From Allobaculum mucilyticum (GTDB lineage Bacteria; Bacillota_I; Bacilli_A; Erysipelotrichales; Erysipelotrichaceae), in NCBI RefSeq assembly GCF_022701195.1, contig NZ_CP078089.1:3038001-3102000 (forward strand): 64,000 bases of DNA, given 5' to 3'. Position numbers and translations under genes: made by a program. The notes below the pieces were generated by a model that worked only from the letters and a program-made list of their open reading frames with translations, did no database searches and was not told the origin of the DNA. This document shows, one piece after another, positions 1-8,075 of the stretch. Each line of letters opens with the position of its first letter. Position 1 is the stretch's first letter.

Positions 1-1260
1 AAGTATTCCTATATCAACCCGGAAGGAAAGACAGTCAGCGAATCTGACGGTGTCCTGGCCAGGATTTATCTGCGGGAGACCACTCTGGATGGTCCGGTAT
101 CTTCTGCATGCATTGCGGATGACAATGTCTACGAAACGCAAGGTCAGAATTCATTTCCCAACCCGCCAGAACTGGGAGGAGCACCTCGATGCGGTGTGAT
201 GCATGGCGATGCGGCTCCATTTGGATATATAGTTCGCGATGATGGAACTGTAAGTAAAGAAGCGACCTGGGCCATGATGCCAGATGTTGTTTATGAAGAT
301 GAAGAGCCAGAACAGCTGCTCTTTGTATCGAGCGATTTCTTTGACAGCTTTGCCCCCTATATTTTCAATCCAAAGACAGACAAACTGTATGGACCCTATA
401 CGGAAGATAACCCGGGAGCTGTCAATCAGCTCATGAATGATCCGTCCTATAAGCGATCCTTTGATGAAAGAACGGTATTGAACTTAACAAATTTTGGGGT
501 TGTTGGCCCGTTCTGGACGCAGCATGATAATCATTTCGTCCTTCATTCCGAAGATGATGAGCAGCATGTCTCTGGTCTTGATGAAGTAAAGCTCATTGAT
601 TACACCGCCGCCGGCGGAATCAAAGACTCTCACCTGACTGTCTATGACAAAAACCTCGCTCCCATCTACTCCGGCTCTTTTGAGTCCGGTGCCGCGCCAA
701 TCGGTTCGGTTATCCCTGTTGAAATCAATGGCACATGGTATCTGATCAATTCGGACCCGGATGATGAAGACGAGAGTACACCTGCCATTGATTCAGCCAT
801 TCAGATGGCAGCAGGAACTTATATAGTCAGCCCTGATCTTGGCCAAAAAGAGACTCAGTTCACCATTCGTGAGGATGGATCATTCAGCTGCCTGATGGTG
901 ACGGATCATCCATATGGCTATGCAACAGATAATTACTCTCAGTATGAGGCCGCTGGCGTTCTGACACCGAAAACTGCAGCCGACGGAAGCCTTCAGTTTA
1001 CGATCTCAAATCTGAAAATCACTGACTCTGCTGAATATCGCGGAAAGATAAAAGACGGCAGATATCTTGTCGGCTGGCCTATTGAAGATCTGTTCGACGG
1101 ACGTACGATTTTCTTCTACCCGGCAAAGACTGCCTGGGATGAGATCGATTCTGTTACACAGAAACAGCTTCTCCGTATGGAAGTTCCGGTTACTGAGGGC
1201 GAACCGCTGAAGTCAAACGTAATTCGGATCAACGGTACAGAAATCACACTGATGCAGTAG
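1..1260 (+). CDS. Uncharacterised protein, 5'-truncated by the window edge; paralog of the next gene
   Basis: The reading frame is open from base 1, so the gene starts before the window and only about 419 C-terminal residues are seen. The whole visible part aligns by eye with the C-terminal two thirds of the protein at 1416-3539; blocks such as LHSEDDEQ, DEVKLIDYTAAG and INGTWYLI are almost identical in both. The composition is acidic and rich in Tyr, Asp and Gly, without membrane segments in this part. By analogy with the neighbour, the missing N-terminus may carry a zinc ribbon and one membrane anchor (inference). No domain of known function was recognised. Confidence 0.75.
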   Translation, partial: KYSYINPEGKTVSESDGVLARIYLRETTLDGPVSSACIADDNVYETQGQNSFPNPPELGGAPRCGVMHGDAAPFGYIVRDDGTVSKEATWAMMPDVVYEDEEPEQLLFVSSDFFDSFAPYIFNPKTDKLYGPYTEDNPGAVNQLMNDPSYKRSFDERTVLNLTNFGVVGPFWTQHDNHFVLHSEDDEQHVSGLDEVKLIDYTAAGGIKDSHLTVYDKNLAPIYSGSFESGAAPIGSVIPVEINGTWYLINSDPDDEDESTPAIDSAIQMAAGTYIVSPDLGQKETQFTIREDGSFSCLMVTDHPYGYATDNYSQYEAAGVLTPKTAADGSLQFTISNLKITDSAEYRGKIKDGRYLVGWPIEDLFDGRTIFFYPAKTAWDEIDSVTQKQLLRMEVPVTEGEPLKSNVIRINGTEITLMQ

Positions 1261-1296
1261 AACACAAGTACCTGATTCACAACCTGTAAAAGATTG

Positions 1297-1325
1297 AAAA
1301 TCCATTCTCAGAGAGCGGATTTTTT
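1297..1325 (+). terminator. Probable intrinsic terminator after the first gene
   Basis: An imperfect inverted repeat (AAAATCC ... GGATTTT) followed by a T run lies 37 bases after the stop codon at 1260. It separates the two paralogs. Confidence 0.6.
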
Positions 1326-1415
1326 AATTCATATTGATTTTGACAAATTCAGAATTCAAAATGCTTATATCGTTATATCAAAACACGCGAAATGCAGAAT
1401 TGGAAAGGAAACACT

Positions 1416-3539
1416 ATGAAATATTGTCCACAGTGCGGCAGTCAGAATGCGGATGACCATCGCTTCTGTCTGAGCTGCGGCGCAGCATTAGATGGATCCG
1501 ATGAGTGGAAAAATACCGTTCCGGTAAATCCGTCAAACCAGAATCAGATTCCGCCTGACATTCAGCCAGAACCCAATTACGGATCCTATAATGGAACGCC
1601 CAATCAATATTCAGGCATGCAGTCTGGCGGCTCATACCAAAATGACGGATCTTATTCTGGAGGAAATCCGAATCCGGCTCCATATGGATCGCCTGTCTAT
1701 GGCCAGAATTCGCAATACGGCTCATCACCATATCAGCAGCCTGGACAGAAGAATTCAAAAAGAGGCAGAAAGCAGAAGAAGAATCAGGCCGCAAATCCTT
1801 ATTCGACATCAACATACGGCTCACAGCCTTTGAAAAAGAAGAAGGGCAGAACAGGACTCATTATTGGAATCGTGGCAGCTCTTGTGATTGCCGGCGGTGC
1901 TGGCGGCTACCTCCTGTACAGCCGGAATAAGAATGGAGATAGCTCTCGAAGCGCAGATGCAGTTCTGGAAGATCCAGCAGACCTGGATTTATCCATTGCT
2001 GCTTACCAGCGGTTTGTCGATAACGGTCAGTATGAAGAGGCTTATCAGATCGAACAGAACGCGGCGGACGCAATGAGCGAAGATGATTATTCCCAGTTCA
2101 TGGAAACAGTCGATGAAATTGATCAGGAGAACAATCTGATCACCATGGACTCCGGCAAACGCCAGTATGAAATCATCGCCGATCTAGGCAGCCTGGACTC
2201 CATTCCTTTTGGCATTGCGGACGAAGTCTGGATGATCAAAAAAGACGGCAGGTTTTCCTATGTCGGACCGGATGGAAAAAACGTCAATCGATCTGATGGC
2301 GCAAAAGGAAGAGTTTACCGTCGATCCTATTCGCCAAGCGGCCCGATGTCTTATGGGTGCATAGCGGATGAAGGCTTTTACAATGCAGAAGACCGGAATG
2401 TCTTTCCGCTCACTCCGGATATGGAAGAAGGAATGCGCTGCGGTTTGATGCATGGTGTAGCGGAACCCTGGGGATATCTTCTGCAGGAAGACGGAACTGT
2501 AGAGCTGCAGAAAGCTTATGATGATGCCTCATCCAATCGGTTTCCATATGACGAGCCCAACCAGGACGATGAGCTGCTCTTTGTCGGAACAGATTTCCAT
2601 GACAGTTATCAGCCGTATATCTACAATCCAAAAACAGAAACTGTGTATGGACCGTATTCAAAAGACAATCCTGGCTCCATCAGTCAGGTCCTCAATGATC
2701 AGGATGACGATCTGACCTTTGATGACGATTCGGTTTATGGACTTCTGAATTACTCTGTTATCGGTCCGTTCTGGACACAGGATGAAGATCAGTTTGTCCT
2801 GCATTCCGAGGACGATGAGCAGCAGATCTCTGGCATTGATGAAGTGAAGCTCATCGATTACACAGCAGCCGGTGCCATCAAAGACTCACATCTGACTGTC
2901 TATGACAAAAACCTGAACCCGATCTACTCCGGATGCTTTGAATCTGGCGCTGCGCCGATCGGCTCTGTTATCCCGGTTCAGATCGATGGCACCTGGTATC
3001 TGATCAATACAGAACCGTATGTTGAAGGACCGCGTTCTACAGACAGCACGCCCTCCATAGAACTTGCAGCAGGCACCTACATGAACTGCCCGGAATCTGA
3101 CCTGAAAGAAATTCAGTTTACAATCCGTGAAGATGCAACATTCAGCTGCCGGATGGTCACGGATAAGCCCTACAGGAATGGCTATAAGGATGACTCACAT
3201 TACTTCCAGTATGATGCCAACGGCGTACTGCTCACGAAAGGCGCTGCCGATGGAACAATGCAGTTCGTCGTCTGTTCTCTGAAAACCGGTGAATGGTCTG
3301 ATTATGACGGAAAGACGAAAGATGGAAGAAGCCTGATGCAATGGTCAAATACGGATCTGTTTAACGGACGAAATATTCTGTTCTATCCGAAAGATACATC
3401 ATGGGATAAGCTTGATTCCGTTACGCAGGAGCAGCTGCTCCGCATGGAACCTCCTGTTTCTGAAGGAGAACTGCTGCCCGCAAATGTAATCCGGATTAAC
3501 GGTACAGAGTTCACACTCATGCAGGACAGCGCACAATAA
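1416..3539 (+). CDS. Zinc-ribbon, single-membrane-span protein of unknown function
   Basis: 707 residues. The N-terminus has a double-Cys zinc ribbon (CPQCG at about 4-8, CLSCG about 15 residues later), then a Pro/Gln/Asn/Ser/Gly/Tyr-rich linker, a Lys-rich stretch, one hydrophobic segment (LIIGIVAALVIAGGAGGYLL), and a long acidic C-terminal domain. Cytosolic ribbon, one span and an external domain is a layout seen in many Firmicute zinc-ribbon membrane proteins. The ATG at 1416 is preferred over an in-frame ATG at 1392 because GGAAAGGAA precedes it and the zinc ribbon begins immediately. The C-terminal part duplicates the preceding gene. The function is not recognised; a role in sensing or surface binding is only a guess. 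Confidence 0.75.
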   Translation: MKYCPQCGSQNADDHRFCLSCGAALDGSDEWKNTVPVNPSNQNQIPPDIQPEPNYGSYNGTPNQYSGMQSGGSYQNDGSYSGGNPNPAPYGSPVYGQNSQYGSSPYQQPGQKNSKRGRKQKKNQAANPYSTSTYGSQPLKKKKGRTGLIIGIVAALVIAGGAGGYLLYSRNKNGDSSRSADAVLEDPADLDLSIAAYQRFVDNGQYEEAYQIEQNAADAMSEDDYSQFMETVDEIDQENNLITMDSGKRQYEIIADLGSLDSIPFGIADEVWMIKKDGRFSYVGPDGKNVNRSDGAKGRVYRRSYSPSGPMSYGCIADEGFYNAEDRNVFPLTPDMEEGMRCGLMHGVAEPWGYLLQEDGTVELQKAYDDASSNRFPYDEPNQDDELLFVGTDFHDSYQPYIYNPKTETVYGPYSKDNPGSISQVLNDQDDDLTFDDDSVYGLLNYSVIGPFWTQDEDQFVLHSEDDEQQISGIDEVKLIDYTAAGAIKDSHLTVYDKNLNPIYSGCFESGAAPIGSVIPVQIDGTWYLINTEPYVEGPRSTDSTPSIELAAGTYMNCPESDLKEIQFTIREDATFSCRMVTDKPYRNGYKDDSHYFQYDANGVLLTKGAADGTMQFVVCSLKTGEWSDYDGKTKDGRSLMQWSNTDLFNGRNILFYPKDTSWDKLDSVTQEQLLRMEPPVSEGELLPANVIRINGTEFTLMQDSAQ

Positions 3540-3639
3540 TCCCTTCAGGATCAGAAAAGAGACTGTACGGATTCTCAGCCGGAAAAATTATGGACAAATT
3601 CCGGATTGAGAAAGCACTACCCGAAGCAAATGAATAAGC

Positions 3640-3690
3640 AAGGCCTCAGAAGCACTCCGGGAAGACTGCCGGAAGTTCTGAGGCCTTTTA
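3640..3690. terminator. Bidirectional intrinsic terminator between convergent genes
   Basis: AAGGCCTCAGAA ... TTCTGAGGCC followed by TTTTATT forms a strong hairpin between the convergent genes ending at 3539 (+) and 3730 (-). The T tract is better on the + strand. Confidence 0.75.
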
Positions 3691-3729
3691 TTCGTACTTT
3701 AAGTAAAGAGAATTACTGCTTCTGCCTGA

Positions 3730-4041
3730 TCAGAACAGAAAGCCTGTCTGATAGCAGATAAACACGGAAAGAACCGAGAGCAGAACACAGGCAATGACTG
3801 GCAGTTTAAACCAGGCAGCAGCTGCAGCTGTCAGCGAACCGATAATGCCGATCGAAACATACTGTGGATCGGTACTGAAGACAGATGGAACAACAAGAGC
3901 AGTCATTGAAGTAATCGGAATCAGCTCAAGAAACTTTCTTGCCCGGTCTGAGAAGTTCACTTTTCCGATCAGAATAGCCGGTATGGCACGGGAAGCAAAT
4001 GTCGAAAGAGCCAGCAGGGCCGCAAGCCAGAAAAAGTTCAT
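3730..4041 (-). CDS. azlD: AzlD-family branched-chain amino acid exporter, small subunit
   Basis: 103 residues with about four hydrophobic segments. The pattern RAIPAILIG near the N-terminus, followed by a short loop and a second helix pair, matches the AzlD family (about 100-110 residues). AzlD works with AzlC to export branched-chain amino acids and their analogues. Its start overlaps the azlC stop by 4 bases (ATGA), so translation is probably coupled. The substrate has not been shown for this organism. Confidence 0.87.
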   Translation of the reverse strand: MNFFWLAALLALSTFASRAIPAILIGKVNFSDRARKFLELIPITSMTALVVPSVFSTDPQYVSIGIIGSLTAAAAAWFKLPVIACVLLSVLSVFICYQTGFLF

Positions 4042-4727
4042 TGCAGATCCTCCTTCGGGATAAAGTATGTGCCCAGCCAGCTGGCCAGCAGAATCGAACA
4101 GATGGTAGAGAGGGAACTATCCAGAAACAGTCTGAACAGCCAGGAAAGAAGAGCAGTCAGCGCAACAAGCAGACAGATCCGTACGCTTTTCTTCATGCGC
4201 GGAACGACAAGCGCGATGAACATAGCAGAAAGGGAAATCGCCAGCGAAGCGCTGATTGCTTCTGGAAGAAAGGCACTTCCGATTACGCCTAGAAGCGTTC
4301 CCACATTCCAGGACAGCCAGGAGCAAAGTCCAAGCCCGAAAAAGTACCAGCCGCTTGGCCGTTCTTCGTCTTCCAGACTGAATACCGCAAAGGTTTCATC
4401 GGTAATAAAGAAGCTTAACCCGATCCGTCTGAACAAAGGAAGGGATCGAAGCTTTTCCATGACGACCGTCGACATGATGAGGTGGCGCAGATTCATGAGC
4501 GTAACAGTCAGAAGAATGACTGCATAGGCGGTCTGCATGCCAATCATTCGTGCGGTAGCCATCTGACCGGCACCGGTATAGACAAAAAGCGAAAGATTCA
4601 TAGTCTGCCATGGGCTTAATCCGCTGTTTAAAGCCATGATTCCATAGGCAATTCCAACGGGGATATAGCCAAGAATGACCGGGATAGCCGCAACAGCACC
4701 GGCACGAAACTGAGAAAACCTGGACAT
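4038..4727 (-). CDS. azlC: AzlC-family branched-chain amino acid exporter, large subunit
   Basis: 229 residues, highly hydrophobic, of usual AzlC length. The N-terminal segment with PVILGYIPVGIAYG, the motif YTGAGQ in the second helix and the NLRHLIMS loop are typical of the family. It forms the transport unit with AzlD, whose gene overlaps its 3' end. A strong AGGAGGTG sits before the ATG at 4727. No Lrp-type regulator gene (azlB) is adjacent. Confidence 0.92.
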   Translation of the reverse strand: MSRFSQFRAGAVAAIPVILGYIPVGIAYGIMALNSGLSPWQTMNLSLFVYTGAGQMATARMIGMQTAYAVILLTVTLMNLRHLIMSTVVMEKLRSLPLFRRIGLSFFITDETFAVFSLEDEERPSGWYFFGLGLCSWLSWNVGTLLGVIGSAFLPEAISASLAISLSAMFIALVVPRMKKSVRICLLVALTALLSWLFRLFLDSSLSTICSILLASWLGTYFIPKEDLQ

Positions 4728-4745
4728 CGAATCAGCACCTCCTGA

Positions 4746-4783
4746 GAAAAAAGCGGATCAGGCAGCCTCAGCTGCCGATCCGC
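4746..4783 (-). terminator. Intrinsic terminator after aroE-like gene
   Basis: GCGGATC-A-GGCAGC pairs with GCTGCC-GATCCGC (one bulged base); a run of T follows on the minus strand (AAAAAA at 4746-4752 on +). It lies between the 4842-5708 gene and azlC. Confidence 0.75.
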
Positions 4784-4841
4784 CTGTCTGGTCAGAATGA
4801 AGAGCAGACTGTCAGCTGCCTGCTTCATATTTGTAAAGAAC

Positions 4842-5708
4842 TCAGCTGAAGTATTTTTCTTTGATGATTTCTACCGGCATTTTCTTTCCGGTCCAGAGTT
4901 CGAAGCTGGCGGCTCCCTGATAGAGAAGCATGTACATGCCGTTGCTGGTTTTGCATCCGGCTTCTCTGGCATCTTTGAGGAATTTCGTTTCTTTCGGATT
5001 GTAAATGACATCAAAGACAAAGAGATCCGGACGGAAGAGTGATTTGTCTTCGATCAGGGTACGGTCGGTGTTCGGAGCCATGCCGACTGATGTTCCATTG
5101 ACCAGAATGGCGCTGTTTTCAATGGCTTTGCGCAGTTCTTCAGGATTGGAAAAGTCATGAACGCGGACAGTGCAGTCTGTACGCTCGTTGAGCTGTCTGG
5201 CGATTTCTTCCAGGCGAGGATAGAACGCATCGCGGATATTGAAGACATCAATTTCCTTCAGTCCATCAAGAGCAGCCTGAACAAGAATTGCGGTTGCTGC
5301 GCCGCCGCCGCCAAGAAGGGTCATGTTTTTTCCGATGATATTAACTCCGCACTCTTCAACAGCTTTCATAAAGCCGATGCCATCTGTTGTGTAGGCTTTC
5401 AGCTTGCCGTTGTCATTGACGATGGTGTTGCATGCTCCGGTGATTTCACTGGCCGGGGAAACTTCGTCTGCCAGCTTGCACATGATATTTTTGCCAGGCA
5501 TTGTAATGTTCCAGCCTCGTGCATTAAACAGGCGAAGGGCATCAACGGCTGCTGGCATCTGATCTTCGGAAACGTCGAAGGCAAGATAAGCGTAGTCAAG
5601 GCCTAACTGGCTGCACGCTTCATTGTGCATAGCTGGAGAAATGGAATGTGCGACCGGGCTGCCAAGCAGGCAGAGCAGTCCGGTATGACCGGTAATCTGT
5701 TGAGACAT
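4842..5708 (-). CDS. aroE: Shikimate/quinate dehydrogenase (AroE/YdiB family), copy 1
   Basis: 288 residues. Substrate-binding motif GSPVAHSISP lies near the N-terminus; the catalytic Lys is in NITMPGK, the Asp in TTDGIGF, and the Rossmann glycine motif is LLGGGGAATAI, with a following VFNIRDAF stretch instead of the NADP-type NRT motif. The enzyme interconverts 3-dehydroshikimate and shikimate with a nicotinamide cofactor; the VFNIRD variant resembles YdiB-type enzymes that accept NAD and sometimes quinate (family knowledge). A second paralog lies at 6915-7802 and a shikimate kinase fusion lies between them. Which copy serves biosynthesis cannot be settled from sequence; proximity to the kinase favours this one. 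Confidence 0.9.
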   Translation of the reverse strand: MSQQITGHTGLLCLLGSPVAHSISPAMHNEACSQLGLDYAYLAFDVSEDQMPAAVDALRLFNARGWNITMPGKNIMCKLADEVSPASEITGACNTIVNDNGKLKAYTTDGIGFMKAVEECGVNIIGKNMTLLGGGGAATAILVQAALDGLKEIDVFNIRDAFYPRLEEIARQLNERTDCTVRVHDFSNPEELRKAIENSAILVNGTSVGMAPNTDRTLIEDKSLFRPDLFVFDVIYNPKETKFLKDAREAGCKTSNGMYMLLYQGAASFELWTGKKMPVEIIKEKYFS

Positions 5709-5822
5709 AAAGTAAATCCTTTCTTCTCTGCAAAAGCAGAGTCAGTATAAGTGGAGAACTGGCTGACGAATGCAGTCTTTATGAATTGAATGAATGAATG
5801 AACGCGAATGGCTTTGATCGTT

Positions 5823-6632
5823 TTAAAGCGCTGCTGCGTTCTCTTTTTCTTCTTCTTTTAAATCTTTGACGCGGGCGATGATCTCTTCACAGATCTCTCT
5901 TGCGTCTTTTCCATCGGTATTGATCACGATATCTGCCGCACCCTGGTAAGCGGGCTCTCTGGCTTCCATCATGGAAGTGATGTGTTCGACTGTCTTGTTG
6001 TTTTCAAGAAGAGGACGGTCATGCGAGTCTTCAACGCGTTTAAGAATCGTTGAAGGGGAAGCGGTCAGAAGAACGATTTTGCCGCTCTTTTTCATCTCAT
6101 CGACATTGACCTGGCGCATCGCAACGCCGCCGCCGCAGGAGATGATCTGATCTTTGGCCTTGGAGCATTCTTTAAGCAGTTCAGTTTCTTCGTTGCGGAA
6201 GTACTCTTCGCCGCGTAGATCAAAAATTTCGGAGATGCTCATGCCGTTGCGTTCAGCAATGATCTGATCCATTTCAATGACATCCATCGCAAATGTCTGC
6301 TTGAGCGTTTTGGAAATCGTACTCTTGCCGACACCCATGAATCCGATCAGGAAGATGTTAAATCCGAACAGTTCGGCTGACTGGATCCGTTTGGAATGAT
6401 ACAGAATCGAATCATAGACACCCATGATCGAATCTTTATATTTATAGTCATTCAGTTTCTGGTTAAATTTCTTCTTTTTACGCGATTCTTCTTCCGGCTG
6501 AACAGCCGCGATCCCGAGTTCCTGCTTAGTAACGATCAGCTCCTGAATAATCTGGCTGCGCATCCGCAGGGTATCGATCAGTATTTCATCGCACAGATCG
6601 AGATCATTGCGAAGTTTTTCAAGTTTGTTCAT
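5823..6632 (-). CDS. aroK: Bifunctional chorismate mutase (AroQ type) - shikimate kinase
   Basis: 269 residues, about 100 longer than a stand-alone shikimate kinase. Residues 1-85 are helical with the AroQ-like pattern LRNDLDLCDEILIDTLRMR and a following Lys. From about residue 92 a shikimate kinase begins: P-loop GFMGVGKS (97-104), substrate Asp in EMDQII (about 122), Arg in EYFRNEE (about 146), CGGGV (about 166-170) and a DRPLL lid stretch. Shikimate kinase makes shikimate 3-phosphate with ATP; the mutase would turn chorismate into prephenate. The mutase part is divergent and might be regulatory only. Between the two dehydrogenase genes, it supports an aromatic amino acid biosynthesis role. 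Confidence 0.85.
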   Translation of the reverse strand: MNKLEKLRNDLDLCDEILIDTLRMRSQIIQELIVTKQELGIAAVQPEEESRKKKKFNQKLNDYKYKDSIMGVYDSILYHSKRIQSAELFGFNIFLIGFMGVGKSTISKTLKQTFAMDVIEMDQIIAERNGMSISEIFDLRGEEYFRNEETELLKECSKAKDQIISCGGGVAMRQVNVDEMKKSGKIVLLTASPSTILKRVEDSHDRPLLENNKTVEHITSMMEAREPAYQGAADIVINTDGKDAREICEEIIARVKDLKEEEKENAAAL

Positions 6633-6845
6633 GACAATCCCTTTCCTGTTGGTTGACTGGCTCTAGGCCGGATTTCGAACAGTATAGCTGGGCAGGGAAA
6701 ATATTGTAAAGAAATCTGTTTTCTCTTTCATTTGTTTCAAACTATTTTCAGTAAACTTGTTCTGTTTTTGAAAATAGCGATCGCTCTGCGAATCTGTCCG
6801 CATCTTTCCGACTGGTCAGTCACTGGATATGGTACCCGTTTCAAC

Positions 6846-6870
6846 AGAAAAAGCGCCCGCAGGCGCTTTG
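6846..6870 (-). terminator. Intrinsic terminator after second dehydrogenase gene
   Basis: AAAGCGCC-CGCA-GGCGCTTT with a T tract on the minus strand, 45 bases past the 6915 stop. It separates the 6915-7802 gene from the kinase fusion downstream. Confidence 0.75.
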
Positions 6871-6914
6871 GGAGCGAGGGAAAGATCACTCCGTTAATCC
6901 AGAAACAGCAGGGA

Positions 6915-7802
6915 TTAAATGCCAAGCTGCTCTTTCATATACTCAACATCGGTTTCTTTTCCGGTGTAGAGCTCAATAGCGATCAGCGCCTGGAAGAGCA
7001 TCATGGACAGTCCGTTCATGACTGTTTTAACGCCGGCATCTTTTGCCTGTTTCATCATGACGGTTTCTCTTGGCGCATAGACGGTATCGGTGACGATCAG
7101 GTCAGGTTTGAAGAACGATCCGTCCGGGATGTTGCTGAGATCTTCAAGCGGATGTATGCCAACGCCGGTTGCATCGCAGAAGAGATCTGCTTCATGCATT
7201 TTTTCTTTGAGCAGATCAAGGTCTGCCAGGTCATGCATTTCAGCTTTGCATTCGGTATTCTCATTGATCAGTTTGGCGATATCGACACCGCGATCATAGA
7301 ATTTGTCTTTGATATTGAAGATTTCGATGGAAGCCAGGCCATCAAGAGCACCGCGAACTGCGATAGCAGCAGCTGCGCCGCCTGTGCCGATCAGAACGAG
7401 CTTTTTGCCTTTGTAGTCGATGCCGGCTTCTTTAAGGCCTCTCCAGTAGCCCATGCCGTCTGTATTGTAGCCTTTAAGATAGCCTGTGACTTCACCGTTT
7501 TCATCACGGACGTTAACGACTGTGTTGATGGCTCCGCAGAGTCTTGCCGCATCGTCAACTTCGTCGAGATACTGATGAACGACTGTTTTATTTGGCATCG
7601 ATACATTGGATCCGAGCATTTTCAGCGCACGGATGGACTGTACAGCGTCTTTAAGGGAGTCATTGTCGACTTCAAAAGCGAGCTGAATAACATCGTCGCC
7701 GTTGCGGTCGTAAGCGAGGTTATGGGTGGTCGGGGACTGGCTGTGGCGGATCGGGTAAGCCATGAGTCCGACAAGTTCGGTATGTCCGGTAATGTTTGGC
7801 AT
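6915..7802 (-). CDS. ydiB: Quinate/shikimate dehydrogenase, YdiB-like, copy 2
   Basis: 295 residues from the ATG at 7802, which has AAGGAG 7 bases upstream; an in-frame extension to 7937 lacks family similarity and is not used. Motifs: MAYPIRHSQSP, FEVDNDS, NVSMPNK (catalytic Lys), GYNTDGMGYW (catalytic Asp), LIGTGGAAAAI (dinucleotide fold), IFNIKDKFYDRG, and a C-terminal Gln-containing ALIAIELYTGK. These follow the E. coli YdiB pattern closely (MAYPIRHS, FEVDNDS, SMPNK), an enzyme that oxidises both quinate and shikimate. The gene lies next to the flavoenzyme and LysR genes, which suggests hydroaromatic acid use rather than biosynthesis (inference). Confidence 0.9.
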   Translation of the reverse strand: MPNITGHTELVGLMAYPIRHSQSPTTHNLAYDRNGDDVIQLAFEVDNDSLKDAVQSIRALKMLGSNVSMPNKTVVHQYLDEVDDAARLCGAINTVVNVRDENGEVTGYLKGYNTDGMGYWRGLKEAGIDYKGKKLVLIGTGGAAAAIAVRGALDGLASIEIFNIKDKFYDRGVDIAKLINENTECKAEMHDLADLDLLKEKMHEADLFCDATGVGIHPLEDLSNIPDGSFFKPDLIVTDTVYAPRETVMMKQAKDAGVKTVMNGLSMMLFQALIAIELYTGKETDVEYMKEQLGI

Positions 7803-8075
7803 GATGGAATCTCCTTGCGGTCTTTGCCGCTGTATTCGGGTGTGTCCGGGTGAGTATCTGTATGGATTACGAATGCCAGGACTGCCGGCTGTCTGACCAA
7901 AGCTGCTGATGAAATAGACGAACTGCAAGGGTGGCAAGAGTAAATGGCGTCAGCAGGAAAGGAGGGACGGCCGTTCAGCCGGTCAGTCTGGCTGGATTGT
8001 TTCGAAAGGAAAATAAGTAATAAAGCAGGGAATGATTAAGCAGAAGAGTAAATGCAGGTCAGAAGAAGATAAGGC

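Noticed and set aside
6732-7853. A 373-codon plus-strand frame opposite the YdiB-like gene
   Set aside because: Shadow of a gene with complete catalytic motifs on the minus strand.
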